A stretch of 64,000 bases of DNA from Microbacterium sp. (GTDB lineage: Bacteria; Actinomycetota; Actinomycetes; Actinomycetales; Microbacteriaceae). A program made the position numbers and the translations under genes. Below are positions 24,530 to 34,831 of this stretch, one piece after another. Under the pieces are notes generated by a model that ran no database searches, was not told the origin of the DNA, and saw only the letters and a list, made by a program, of their open reading frames with translations. The stretch's first letter is position 1, and each line of letters begins with the position of its first letter. The stretch covers positions 62,001-126,000 of the forward strand of contig NZ_JAPSLI010000009.1 of NCBI RefSeq assembly GCF_031180975.1, in the 5' to 3' direction.

Positions 24530-25293
24530 GCACGCACGTCATCGCCGACACCGCGACCCTCACCGGACGGTCGATGCGGCACATCTTCCGCAGCGCGGAC
24601 ACGATCATCACCACGGCGGTCACCCCGATCGCGCTGATGCTGCTGTTCGTGTACGTGTTCGGCGGGGCGCTGCGCCAGAGCACAGGGGCCGAGAACTACG
24701 TGAACTATCTGCTTCCCGGCATCCTGCTGATCGCAATCGCGTCGGGTATCGCCTACACGGCGTTCCGGCTCTTCACCGATCTGCAGGGCGGCATCTTCGA
24801 GCGGTTCCACTCCATGCCGATCGGCCGCTCCAGCGTGCTGTGGGCGCACGTGATCACGTCCCTCGTCGCCAACATGATCACCCTCGCGATCATCTTCGCG
24901 GTCGGATTCGCGATGGGATTCCGCACTGATGCCGGACCGCTGGCGTGGCTCGCGGCGATCGGCATCCTGCTGCTGTTCACCCTCGCGCTCACCTGGCTGG
25001 CGATCGTCGCCGGGCTCAGCGCGAAGACGGTCGACGGGGCGAGTGCGTTCTCGTACCCGCTGATCTTCCTGCCGTTCATAAGCTCGGCGTTCGTGCCGAC
25101 CGACACCATGCCGGCGCCGGTGCGCTGGTTCGCCGAGAACCAGCCGGTGACGTCCATCGTGAACACGATCCAGGCGCTGTTCGCCGGGGATCCGGTGGGT
25201 GGGGAGATCTGGGCGGCGCTGGCCTGGTGCATCGGCATCCTCGTCGTCGCCTACGCGCTGGCGATGGCCGCGTACCGCAAGCGCATCCGGTGA
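24526..25293 (+). CDS. ABC-2 type membrane subunit, DrrB type
   Basis: 255 aa with six predicted helices: about residues 27-47, 62-80, 108-130, 140-163, 172-187 and 228-248. It contains the ABC-2 region GIFERFHSMPIGRSSVLW after helix 2 and FISSAFVPTDTMPAPVRWFAENQPVT, a hallmark of DrrB-like exporters. It partners the preceding ATPase, whose stop overlaps this ATG. A family II repeat follows between this gene and the convergent lipase-maturation-factor gene. Confidence 0.92.
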   Translation: MSTHVIADTATLTGRSMRHIFRSADTIITTAVTPIALMLLFVYVFGGALRQSTGAENYVNYLLPGILLIAIASGIAYTAFRLFTDLQGGIFERFHSMPIGRSSVLWAHVITSLVANMITLAIIFAVGFAMGFRTDAGPLAWLAAIGILLLFTLALTWLAIVAGLSAKTVDGASAFSYPLIFLPFISSAFVPTDTMPAPVRWFAENQPVTSIVNTIQALFAGDPVGGEIWAALAWCIGILVVAYALAMAAYRKRIR

Positions 25294-25380
25294 CCGCTCG
25301 CAGCGATGCGGAACGCTCCGTCCGGGGATCATCTCCGGCCGGGGCGTTTCGCCGCGCTCGGCGGTAGCCCCTGCGGCGTC

Positions 25381-25483
25381 GCTCAGGTCGCGGAAAACGC
25401 CGCTTTCCCGGCATCCGGCCCGCTCAGGTCTCGAAAAGCGCCGCTCTCGCGCCGCGATACCGGCACTTTTCGCGACCCGAGCG
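25381..25483 (+). repeat. Dispersed repeat family II, copy B (103 bp)
   Basis: Same length and ends as copy A (22791-22893) with roughly 80% identity by eye. It lies between convergent genes. The rest of 25294-25518 shows nothing else recognisable. Confidence 0.7.
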
Positions 25484-25518
25484 CATCGACCCGCCCGCAC
25501 CCTGGCATCCGCCCGCGC

Positions 25519-26988
25519 TCAGCGCAACCCGAACGGACCGAGCACGACCCGGCGGCCGGTCCGTACCCAGTGCACGCCCTCCTCGCGCCGTTGCGCCCGC
25601 GTAGCGAAGCGGTACCGGTACGACACCGCCCGCACCATCTTCGGCCGCTCCCCGTGGAACGGGTCGGTGCGCAGAAGCGCCAGCGTCGCGGCATCCGCTT
25701 CGAGAAGCCGCACCAGGAACATCGTGAACCAGTCGTCGAGCGAGTAGCCGAGTGGCAGGAACCACATCAGCCAGTCCAGGCGCAGGTGGTACGGCGCGAA
25801 CTGGCGCGGCACCCGCCGCAGGTTCCCCGGCTTGCCCTTGAACTCGTACTCGCGCCAATCGAGACCCTGCTCGTCGCCGCATCCCTCGACCACGATCTCG
25901 ATGCGCTGCTTCGTGACCGTGCCGAACGCCCCGTACGCGTTCGCGAGCTGCCAGCGGTTGAACGACGCGTTCATCGCCTGCCGTTTCGCGAACAGGTTGC
26001 GCACCGCGGGCCAGCTGACCACCAGGTACAGTACGCCGACCGCGGACGTGATCACCAGCCAGTACAGCGGCAGAGCGGATGCCGTGCCGGCCGGCGCCAA
26101 CGGGAACGGCCACGACACCGCCGAGAACGCCAGCACGATGGTCGCCCAGTTCAGCCACGCGAAGTTGCCGGTGAGCACCAGCCACAGCTGGGTGCCGATG
26201 ACGACGGCGGCGGCGATCGCACCGATGACCTGGGGCCACGCCGGCCCTTCGACAGGCTCAGGCACCCAGAGGCCCAGCAGCGGAGCGAACAGGAAGAACG
26301 GTACCACCAGCTGCGCGAAGTGGTTGCCGATCACCTCGCCCTTGTGGAACCAGCGCGGCAGCAGGTGCGCCTGCCTGCTGAGCGGACCGGGCATCGGCTG
26401 CGTCTCGTGGTGGTACATCAGCGCGGTGAGGTCGCGCCACTCGCGGCCGCCGCGGATCTTGATCATCCCGGCGCCGAACTCGAGACGGAACAGCAACCAC
26501 CAGAACAGCACGATCACCACGGTGGGCGGCGGCTGGTGCTGCGAGCCAAGGAACGCGGCGAGGAACCCGGCCTCGACGAGCAGCATCTCCCACCCGAACG
26601 AGTAGAAGGTCTGACCGATGCTGGTGATCGACATGTAGCCGAACCACAGCGCCAGGAAGCACAGCATCGGCACCCAGGGCGGGGCCAGCTGCGGGATGCC
26701 GGCGACGAGCAGCAGCCCGATCACGATGCCGGCCCAGCACAGGGCGACCAGCCGCCGGTCGGTGTAGCGGATGCGGCGGAACAGGGTCGGGCGCAGCATC
26801 TTCCCGCGGCTCTTCGGGTCGGCGGCGACCCAGTCCAGCAGGTCGGGTGCGGGCAACAGACCGTGCTCTCCGAGCAGCGGGCGGAACTGGTTCAGGGTCG
26901 ACAGGAACGCCACGACGAACAGCGCGGCGATGCCCCGCTGCAGCACCTCGCGCGCGAACCAGAAGTCGACCGCGGCGAACCCGTCCAT
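25519..26988 (-). CDS. Lipase maturation factor family membrane protein
   Basis: 489 aa with several membrane helices in the first 350 residues and a hydrophilic C-terminal domain. LLEFGAGMIKIRG-like text (FRLEFGAGMIKIRGGREW), LMYHHETQPMPGPLS and CGDEQGLDWREYEFKGKPG, RRVPRQFAPYHLRLDWLMW match the LMF1 family (PF06762). In vertebrates LMF1 acts in lipase folding; the bacterial role is unknown. Repeat I at 26243-26268 is translated in frame as EPVEGPAW within a loop after a helix. Confidence 0.87.
   Translation of the reverse strand: MDGFAAVDFWFAREVLQRGIAALFVVAFLSTLNQFRPLLGEHGLLPAPDLLDWVAADPKSRGKMLRPTLFRRIRYTDRRLVALCWAGIVIGLLLVAGIPQLAPPWVPMLCFLALWFGYMSITSIGQTFYSFGWEMLLVEAGFLAAFLGSQHQPPPTVVIVLFWWLLFRLEFGAGMIKIRGGREWRDLTALMYHHETQPMPGPLSRQAHLLPRWFHKGEVIGNHFAQLVVPFFLFAPLLGLWVPEPVEGPAWPQVIGAIAAAVVIGTQLWLVLTGNFAWLNWATIVLAFSAVSWPFPLAPAGTASALPLYWLVITSAVGVLYLVVSWPAVRNLFAKRQAMNASFNRWQLANAYGAFGTVTKQRIEIVVEGCGDEQGLDWREYEFKGKPGNLRRVPRQFAPYHLRLDWLMWFLPLGYSLDDWFTMFLVRLLEADAATLALLRTDPFHGERPKMVRAVSYRYRFATRAQRREEGVHWVRTGRRVVLGPFGLR
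26243..26268 (+). repeat. Dispersed repeat family I inside the lipase maturation factor gene
   Basis: GGCCCTTCGACAGGCTCAGG followed by CACCCA, in frame within the minus-strand gene, coding for VPEPVEGPA. Confidence 0.7.
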
Positions 26989-27052
26989 GGCGCCGAGAGT
27001 ACGACGCCCGATCGCCCGCGGCGAGGGGTCTTGACGCGGGCGATCGGGGCGC

Positions 27053-27964
27053 TCAGCCGATCAGGTCGGGGTACTTCTCCAGCCACGCCTCGACGGCCTC
27101 GCGCTCCTTGCCCTCGCCGTACTCGTTGACGACCAGGTCCTCCAGCGCGCCGTACTGCTCGTCGTCGAGCTTGATGCTCTCGATGAGCTCAGCGGCGTCG
27201 GGATGCTCCTCACTGAAGCCCGCGGTGCCCAGGAAGTGCAACGCCTCGGACTCGCCCATCGCGCCCTTCGGGTCTTCGAGGTCCTTGATCGGGAAGGCGT
27301 CGTTGGCCCAGAACGGCCGCCACAGCGTGACGACGATGTCCTCCTTCTTCTCGGTCGCCTCCTTGAGCTCGGTGAGCATCGCCGCGGTCGATGAGGTGAC
27401 CAGCTCGTACTCGCCGTCCAGCCCGTACTCCGGCAGCATCTTCTGCGTCTGGGCGGTCAGGCCGGCGCCCGGCTCGATGCCGATGATCTGCCCGTCGAAC
27501 TGCGCGCCCTTGCCCCTGAGCTGCTCGATCGAAGTGATGTCGCTGTACTCCGGCACAGCCAGGGTGAGCTTGGCGTTGTCGTAGTACGCCCCGAGGTCCT
27601 CGATCTCGTCGCCGTACGTCTTCATGTACTCGGCGTGCGTGAGCTCGGGCCATGCGGACGGGTAGATGTCGACATCGCCCTGCGCGAGGCCGGTGTACAG
27701 TGGCCCGGCCTCGGTGAGCGTCTTCATCTCGACGTCGTAGCCGATGGCCTCCAGCCGGTTCTCGAGCAGGTAGGCGGTGCTGAGGCCATCGGTCCACGAC
27801 GGCAGGAAGCCGATCGTGATCGTGCCCTTGTCGCCGCCGCTGTCCGCGCCGCCGGTCGCGCCGGGGCCGCCGGTGCCGCCGGCGCCGTCGGAGACGCAGC
27901 CGGTCAGGGCGACGGATGCCGTCGCCGCCAGCGCGAGCACGGTGGTGATCTTCTTCGTGTTCAT
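27053..27964 (-). CDS. proX: Glycine betaine/choline-type ABC substrate-binding lipoprotein
   Basis: 303 aa. Lipobox LTGC with C23, then a Gly-rich linker. The OpuAC/ProX fold shows IGFLPSWTDGLSTAYLLE, DIYPSAWPELTHAEY and LWRPFWAND; these Trp residues are suited to the aromatic cage that binds quaternary ammonium groups. It delivers substrate to the upstream-encoded permease and ATPase. It is the last gene of the operon, 20 bases after the permease. The substrate is inferred; the operon could serve betaine, choline or carnitine. Confidence 0.9.
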   Translation of the reverse strand: MNTKKITTVLALAATASVALTGCVSDGAGGTGGPGATGGADSGGDKGTITIGFLPSWTDGLSTAYLLENRLEAIGYDVEMKTLTEAGPLYTGLAQGDVDIYPSAWPELTHAEYMKTYGDEIEDLGAYYDNAKLTLAVPEYSDITSIEQLRGKGAQFDGQIIGIEPGAGLTAQTQKMLPEYGLDGEYELVTSSTAAMLTELKEATEKKEDIVVTLWRPFWANDAFPIKDLEDPKGAMGESEALHFLGTAGFSEEHPDAAELIESIKLDDEQYGALEDLVVNEYGEGKEREAVEAWLEKYPDLIG

Positions 27965-27984
27965 GGGGACTCCCGTTCTCGCCG

Positions 27985-28943
27985 TCAGGCGGGCTGCAGC
28001 TCGCGGTCGGCGGTGTCGGCGGCGGGGGCGGATGCCGTCGCAGCGGCCTTGGCGGATGCCGTTGCGCGGCGCCGCGCGTCACGTCGGCGGGCCACGATGC
28101 CGAGCAGCGACGACCGGTTCTCGGCCGGGGCGCCCAGTGCCGCGGTGACGCGGTCGAGGAACACGGCGATGAGCACCACGCCCAGTCCGGCCTCGACACC
28201 CTTGGCGATGTTCACGGTCGAGATGGCCTCGACGACCATCTTGCCGAGGCCGTCAGCGCCGGCCATGCCGGCGATGACCGCCATCGACAGGGCGAGCATG
28301 ATGACCTGGTTGATGCCGGCCATGATCGTCGGCATCGCGAGCGGCAGCTGGATGCCGCGCAGGATCTGCCCGGGCTTCGCGCCGAACGCGTGGCCGGCCT
28401 CGACCGTCTCGGCGTCCACACCGCGGATGCCCAGCTCGGTGAGCCGCACGCCCGGCGGCAGCGCGAAGATGACCGTGGCCACCAGACCAGGCACCACGCC
28501 GATGCTGAAGAACACGATCGCGGGGATGAGGTACACGAACGCGGGCATGGTCTGCATGAAATCGAGCACCGGCTTCAGCACCGACCGCACGGCGGCGCTG
28601 CGCGCCGACCAGATGCCCAGCGGCACGGCGATGAGCACCGCCACCACGGCCGCGACGAGCACGAGCGCGAGCGTCTGCATGGCGGGCACCCACAGCCCCA
28701 TGCCGACGATCAGCCCGAGCGAGACGATCGTGCCGATCGCCAGCTGCCACGAGCGCACCAGCCAGGCGATGAGCGCGGCGGCGAGGATGACGGCGACGAA
28801 GTGCACCGACAGCAGGCCTGTGGTCAGTCCGTTGACGAGCCAGGCGACGACGAACGATACCGCGTCCAGGGCGGGTTCGAGGTTGGTCTTGATCCAGTCC
28901 ACGCCGGCTTCGACCCAGGTTCCGATGGGAAGACGGAAGTCCA

Positions 28944-28944
<1 letters not shown>
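27985..28944 (-). CDS. proW: Glycine betaine-type ABC permease
   Basis: 319 aa, ProW/OpuAB type with about seven helices, including a long N-terminal pair (residues 25-75) before the core. The cytoplasmic EAA loop is EAGHAFGAKPGQILRGIQLPL, followed by IMAGINQVIMLALSMAVIAGM. It starts with a one-base overlap (TGATG) with the ATPase stop. The C-terminus is Ala-rich and low-complexity (residues 290-319). Confidence 0.92.
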
Positions 28945-30245
<1,301 letters not shown>

Positions 30246-30377
30246 CGGTTTCTCGGGTCTCGGTGAGCCCGCTTCGGTTACGCCCGGGTGATGATCACAG
30301 GGCCGCTTCGGGACTGCCGTGCAGGCGGCGCGGGCGCCGGATTTCGGATCCGGGCAAGATCATCGACCGTACGCTCG

Positions 30378-30406
30378 CGTTCTCGAGTATGCACAGCGTG
30401 AGAACG
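30378..30406 (-). promoter_or_regulatory. Inverted repeat upstream of proV
   Basis: CGTTCTC (30378-30384) and GAGAACG (30400-30406) flank 15 bases that include a CATACT -10-like box on the minus strand. Possible operator. The remainder of 30246-30544 shows only short GC hairpins such as GGCC/GGCC near 30430. Confidence 0.35.
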
Positions 30407-30544
30407 ACGACCGCGGACTGGTCTGAGGCCTCTCGGCCACACTCCAACGTAACGAATGGCTGATCGGAGGCCAAATCACCGGTCAGGGTTTCGCTGGCTC
30501 ACCAGGGGTTCTGGGCGTGTCGCGGCGATGTCGTCCCGCGTGTG

Positions 30545-31756
30545 TCAACCGCGGCGGATGCTGCGGGTGACGGTGAACTTCGGCGTGCGCGCGACCTGTT
30601 CTGTGGGTCCGACTGCGCGCGTCAGGGCACGCCGGTGGTCGAGGTGCGAGTTGAACACCGTCCACACCTCCCCGCCCGGGCGCAGCAGCCGCGCGGCGGC
30701 GTCGATGAGGCGGCGTCCGGCGCCCTCGTGCACGCTCGCGCCGAGGTGGAACGGCGGGTTCAGCAGCACCACGTCGGCAGCGCCGGAGGGGAGCTCGGAG
30801 CCGGCGTCGTCGAGCATCACGCGCACGCGGTCGGCGAGGCCGTTGGCCTGCATCGTCGCGCGCGCGGAGCGCACCGCGGCTGCCGAGCGGTCGGTGGCGG
30901 TCACCTGCGCCTCGGGATGACGGAGCGCGTACGCCGCGGCGAGCGCACCGGTGCCGCATCCCAGATCGACGACGGTGGTCGCTGTCGGGACCTGGGCGAG
31001 CACTCCGAGCAGGACCCGGGTGCCGATGTCGATCCCGGCGCCGGCGAACGCCCCGCCGTGTGCGCACAGGGTGAGGCCGAACTCCGGGTGCTCGGCGCGC
31101 ACCGGGAACGGCGGCTGCTCCGGCATCCGCTTCGGCGTCGCGGCGATCACCAGGCGCGACTTCCGCTCGGCGCGCTGGGGCGTGACGGTCTGGAAGCAGC
31201 GCGCGAGCACGTCGTTCTGTGCGAGCGTCATGTGCTTGACGCGCCCGCCGGCGATGAGCGTGGCGTCGGGTGCGGCCCAGCGGGCCACGGCATCCGCGAT
31301 CTCCTCGAGTTCGGCGAGCGACTTCGGCAACTGCAGCAGCACCAGCCGCGCGCCGGCCAGCAGGGCGGGCTCGAGCTCGTGGGAGGTGAAGGCCGGGCGG
31401 GCCGGGGCGAATCCCGGATCATCCGGGCCGCCGGCGGCGTGTCGCGACCCGACACGCCGGTCGGACGCTGCTTCGTCCGGGTTTTCCCCCGCCGGCCCCA
31501 GCGCGGCGGCGTTGTGCGCCAGCGCCCGCCGCCCTGTGACGAGATCCTGATGCACGCGGATGCCATGCCGCCCGGCATCCGTCAGAGCGAGGGTGATCGC
31601 ACCATACTCGTCCCCGATCACCGCGATCTCGTCGCCGCGGATGCCGGTGGCGAGCGCCTCACGCACCAGCAGCTCGTCGGTGGCGTCCCAGCCCTGAAGG
31701 TTCGGCGCCTCCACGTCGGGGAATCGGCGCAGCCGGGAGAAGTCGAACGGGGGCAC
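30545..31756 (-). CDS. RsmC/RlmG-like 16S/23S rRNA (guanine-N2) methyltransferase
   Basis: About 403 aa with two related Rossmann halves. The C-terminal half holds the SAM site VVDLGCGTGALAAAYA and the catalytic NPPFHLG motif typical of RsmC/RlmG. The N-terminal half is a degenerate copy. It would methylate a guanine in rRNA; which one cannot be told. The GTG at 31756 is chosen because a -10 box TACTGT (31768-31763), 17 bp from ACGACA (31791-31786), ends seven bases before it, making a leaderless mRNA. That promoter lies at the end of the TetR gene. Confidence 0.87.
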   Translation of the reverse strand: MPPFDFSRLRRFPDVEAPNLQGWDATDELLVREALATGIRGDEIAVIGDEYGAITLALTDAGRHGIRVHQDLVTGRRALAHNAAALGPAGENPDEAASDRRVGSRHAAGGPDDPGFAPARPAFTSHELEPALLAGARLVLLQLPKSLAELEEIADAVARWAAPDATLIAGGRVKHMTLAQNDVLARCFQTVTPQRAERKSRLVIAATPKRMPEQPPFPVRAEHPEFGLTLCAHGGAFAGAGIDIGTRVLLGVLAQVPTATTVVDLGCGTGALAAAYALRHPEAQVTATDRSAAAVRSARATMQANGLADRVRVMLDDAGSELPSGAADVVLLNPPFHLGASVHEGAGRRLIDAAARLLRPGGEVWTVFNSHLDHRRALTRAVGPTEQVARTPKFTVTRSIRRG

Positions 31757-31762
31757 CCGGCC

Positions 31763-31791
31763 ACAGTAGCCGGTCGTCGGCACCGTGTCGT
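31763..31791 (-). promoter_or_regulatory. Leaderless promoter of the methyltransferase
   Basis: -35 ACGACA, 17-bp spacer, -10 TACTGT; the predicted start coincides with the GTG start codon at 31756. Confidence 0.5.
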
Positions 31792-32390
31792 CAGGCCGTC
31801 ATGCCGCGCCAGATCACGTCGAGCGCGCTGCGCAGGCGCTCCCTTGTCTCCGGGGCGTCGAGACGGTCGCCGCGGACGACGAGTTGGTAGTACACCGCCC
31901 CGGCGATCGCGTCGAAGCACGCCTCCACGTCGATGTCGGCCCGCAGCTCGCCCCGATCCGCGGCGACCCGCAGCGCCCGCTCCAGGGGAAGCCGCCGCCG
32001 CGCGACGTGCGCCGACCAGTAGGCCTTCTGCAGGGTCCGGTCCGACATGACGAGACGCATGCGCTGCCGGAACCGGTGCTCGGAGTAGCCGTGTGCCGAG
32101 GCGCCGTCGGTCAGCGAGTCGAGGACGGCTTCGCGCAGGTCGCCGTCCTCGGGGAACTCCGGCGGGACCGTGCGGCCGACGTCGAGGGCGGCCGCAATCA
32201 GCGCCGTCAGCGACGGCCACCGGCGGTACAGCGCGGCGCGGCTCACGCCGCTGCGCGCGACGACGGCCGACACCGTCACGTCGCCGCCCTCGTCGATGAT
32301 GGCGAGCGCGGCGTCGAGGATGAGACCGTCGAACTCCTCGACGCGCGGGCGACCGGGGCCGCGCGGTGCGTCGGGGACGACCGCGCTCAT
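31791..32390 (-). CDS. TetR-family regulator in the phn operon
   Basis: 199 aa. HTH region: LILDAALAIIDEGGDVTVSAVVARSGVSRAALYRRW (about 24-59), preceded by the basic GPGRPR arm common in TetR proteins. It overlaps the phosphatase stop by ATGA and is the last coupled gene of phnD-phnC-phnE-phosphatase. It may control this operon; no clear palindrome was found in front of phnD to confirm this. Confidence 0.88.
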   Translation of the reverse strand: MSAVVPDAPRGPGRPRVEEFDGLILDAALAIIDEGGDVTVSAVVARSGVSRAALYRRWPSLTALIAAALDVGRTVPPEFPEDGDLREAVLDSLTDGASAHGYSEHRFRQRMRLVMSDRTLQKAYWSAHVARRRLPLERALRVAADRGELRADIDVEACFDAIAGAVYYQLVVRGDRLDAPETRERLRSALDVIWRGMTA

Positions 32391-33133
32391 GCGCCCAGCG
32401 CCTTCGTCCGCAGCCGGGCGATGGTGTCGCCAGTGAGCCCGGCTGCGTACAGCGGGGCGAGCGCGTCACCGTGCCGGTCGCGCAGCGTCGCCAACAGGGT
32501 GCGCATGGAGACCTCCATCGACCCCTTCAACAGGGTCGAGCTGTCGTGGCCCTCGAAACCGAGCGCCTTCCACATCGCCGCCATCACCGGCTGGATGCGG
32601 GCGAGGATCGCCGCCATGTTGTCGCCGGTGCGGGCGTAGTCGTGCACGATCGCCTCGTCGTCCGCGCCGAGCGCGAGCAGCAGCACGGCCGCGAGCACGC
32701 CGGTGCGGTCCCGCCCGGCCGCGCAGTGGAACGCCGTGGCGCCGGGCGTGACCGCGATGACGTTCAGCGCGATGACGAGCTGCGACGCCGCCCCTTCGAC
32801 CATGCGCACGTACATCGCGCCCATCGCCTCATGCCCGAGATCGGGGCCGTCCTCGCTCATCGCGGCACCGACGTCGGCGATCAGCGGCAGGTGGTGGTAC
32901 GTGACCGGGCGCGTGGCGAGCGGCCCCCGTCCGGTGGTGGCGACCTCGACCGACGAGCGCAGGTCGATGATCGCCGTGAGGCCGTTCGCGACGAGGCCGT
33001 CGGCGACCTCCTCGGTGACGTAGGCGAGGTCATCGGTGCGGATGGCGAAGCCCGGGCGGACCACGCCGCCCTCGATCGCCGTGCCGCCGAGGTCGCGCAG
33101 GTTCACCGGAGCGCTGAGCTCGATCGTCGTCAT
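32387..33133 (-). CDS. IphP-like tyrosine phosphatase-family protein
   Basis: 248 aa. The Cys-based phosphatase loop HCAAGRDRTG (CX5R) is intact, and LRDLGG near the N-terminus and TAIIDLRSSVE fit the tyrosine phosphatase 3/IphP family. These dual-specificity enzymes dephosphorylate proteins, lipids or small phosphoesters. Its start overlaps the phnE stop (ATGA) and its stop overlaps the TetR start. It therefore probably works with the importer, perhaps releasing phosphate from an imported ester. That link is inference. Confidence 0.88.
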   Translation of the reverse strand: MTTIELSAPVNLRDLGGTAIEGGVVRPGFAIRTDDLAYVTEEVADGLVANGLTAIIDLRSSVEVATTGRGPLATRPVTYHHLPLIADVGAAMSEDGPDLGHEAMGAMYVRMVEGAASQLVIALNVIAVTPGATAFHCAAGRDRTGVLAAVLLLALGADDEAIVHDYARTGDNMAAILARIQPVMAAMWKALGFEGHDSSTLLKGSMEVSMRTLLATLRDRHGDALAPLYAAGLTGDTIARLRTKALGA

Positions 33134-33963
33134 GTGATTCTCCTTCGGATGAGGGCGCTGCCCTGGTCGATCAGTGTGACCAGCACGATGATGCAGATGA
33201 TGATGGCGCTGAGGTGGCCGTAGTCGTACATGCGCATGGCGGTGGTCAGCTCGAGGCCGATACCGCCCGCGCCGACGAGGCCGAGGATGGTGGCGCCGCG
33301 CACGTTCCCCTCGAACAACAGCAGCGTGTACGAGGTGAGCAGCGGGGCGGCCTGCGGCAGGATCCCGTACTGAATGACCTGCCGTTTGGACGCCCCGACC
33401 GCCTCCATGGCGACGACCGGACCGCGGTCGACCTGCTCCATCGCCTCGGCGAAGATCTTGCCGATCGACCCGATCGACCCGAGCGTCATCGCCAGGATGC
33501 CGGCGAACGGGCCCAGCCCGACCGCGGAGACGAACATCAGGGCGAACACCAGGTCGGGGACCGAGCGGATGATGTTCATCACCCAGCGCGACGGGTAGTA
33601 CAGCCACGCCGGTGCGAGGTTGGACGAGGCGCCGAACGCGACCACGAGCGACAGCGCGGCGCCCAGCACCGTGCCGACGATCGCCATCTGCAGGGTCTCC
33701 AGGAGCAGCAGCAGGATGGTGCCGAGGCGGGAGAAGTCCGGCGGGAACAGCCGGGACAGGAACTCCGCCATGTTCACCGCGCCGTCGCCGAGCTTCACGA
33801 AGTCGAAGCCGACACCGCCGGCCGACCAGATCAGCACCAGCAGGGCGACCGGGATGCCGATCAGGAAGCGGGCGCGGGGCACGCGGAAGGCCTCGAGACG
33901 AGCGCGCTCCCGCGGGTCGAGCGCCGGCGCTTCGCGCCTGGCGCGGGTCTCAATGGTGGTCAT
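33130..33963 (-). CDS. phnE: Phosphonate-type ABC permease PhnE
   Basis: 277 aa, six or so helices. The PhnE-type EAA loop reads AMEAVGASKRQVIQYGILPQA, followed by NVRGATILGLVGAGGIG, a conserved PhnE segment, and IIRSVPDLVFAL. It pairs with PhnC (its start lies 14 bases inside phnC) and PhnD. The substrate may be phosphonate, phosphite or a phosphate ester. Confidence 0.92.
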   Translation of the reverse strand: MTTIETRARREAPALDPRERARLEAFRVPRARFLIGIPVALLVLIWSAGGVGFDFVKLGDGAVNMAEFLSRLFPPDFSRLGTILLLLLETLQMAIVGTVLGAALSLVVAFGASSNLAPAWLYYPSRWVMNIIRSVPDLVFALMFVSAVGLGPFAGILAMTLGSIGSIGKIFAEAMEQVDRGPVVAMEAVGASKRQVIQYGILPQAAPLLTSYTLLLFEGNVRGATILGLVGAGGIGLELTTAMRMYDYGHLSAIIICIIVLVTLIDQGSALIRRRIT

Positions 33964-34831
33964 CGCCGTCCTCCTGCTGGTAGAGCACAGCCAGCGACTC
34001 GGCGCTCAGCCGTGACGTCGCGTCGGAGACGAGCAGCTTGCCGTGCCGCAGACCGACGATGCGGTCGCTGTGCGCGAGCGCGAGCGGCAGCACGTGCAGG
34101 CTGACGAGCACCGGGATGCCGTCCTGCGTCGCGATCTCGCGGAGCAGCCCGAGCACGGAGTCGGCCAGCCGGGGGTCCAGCGAGGCGACCGGCTCGTCGG
34201 CGAGGATCACCCGCGGCCGCTGCATGAGCGCCCGGGCGATCGCCACCCGCTGCTGCTGACCGCCGGAGAGGGAACGCGCCGGGGCGTTCGCCTTGTGCGC
34301 GATGCCGACCCGCTCGAGCAACTCGAGGGCGCGCCGCCGGTGTGCGCTGGTGAAGCCGCCGACGAGGTTGAGCGGGCCGGCGCCGTGCAACGCACCCGTC
34401 AGGACGTTGGTCAGCACGCTCAACCGCGGAATGAGGTTGAACTGCTGGAACACCTGCCCGACGTGGGAGCGCAGCTCGCGCAGCTCGCCGCGACGCAGGT
34501 TGACGACGTCGTGACCGGCGACCCGGGCCTCGCCACCGGCGATCGGCGCGAACCCGGTCAGGCTGCGCATCAGAGTGGACTTGCCCGAACCGGAGGCGCC
34601 TAGCAGAGCGACCATCTCACCGGGGAACAGGTCGAGGTCGACACCGTCGAGCACGGTGCGTCCGTCGTACGCGACCTCGAGGTCACGGACCGTGACGAGC
34701 GGCAGCGCCTGACGCAGCTCGGTGGTGGAGGTGCGGGCCGTGTCGGAGCCCGCGGGGGCGGATGCCGCGGCATCCGCCGGCGTTTCGTCTCCTCGCGGCG
34801 CTCGTCGCTCAACGACCGGTGGCGTGATCAC
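33950..34831 (-). CDS. phnC: Phosphonate-type ABC ATPase PhnC
   Basis: 293 aa. Walker A GASGSGKST, signature LSGGQQQRVAIARAL, Walker B VILADEPVASLDP; VFQQFNLIPRLSVLTNVL is characteristic of PhnC. A GTG start at 34831 overlaps the phnD stop (GTGA). The N-terminal extension of about 45 residues before VTVRDLEV includes VVERRAPRGDETPAD, which is translated dispersed repeat III (34777-34819). No other in-frame start was found before the conserved core, so the extension is probably made. Confidence 0.9.
   Translation of the reverse strand: MITPPVVERRAPRGDETPADAAASAPAGSDTARTSTTELRQALPLVTVRDLEVAYDGRTVLDGVDLDLFPGEMVALLGASGSGKSTLMRSLTGFAPIAGGEARVAGHDVVNLRRGELRELRSHVGQVFQQFNLIPRLSVLTNVLTGALHGAGPLNLVGGFTSAHRRRALELLERVGIAHKANAPARSLSGGQQQRVAIARALMQRPRVILADEPVASLDPRLADSVLGLLREIATQDGIPVLVSLHVLPLALAHSDRIVGLRHGKLLVSDATSRLSAESLAVLYQQEDGDDHH
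34777..34819 (-). repeat. Dispersed repeat family III inside the phnC 5' end
   Basis: On the minus strand it reads CCGGTCGTTGAGCGACGAG and ends GAGACGAAACGCCGG, matching the block after purL. It is read in frame in phnC. Confidence 0.7.
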
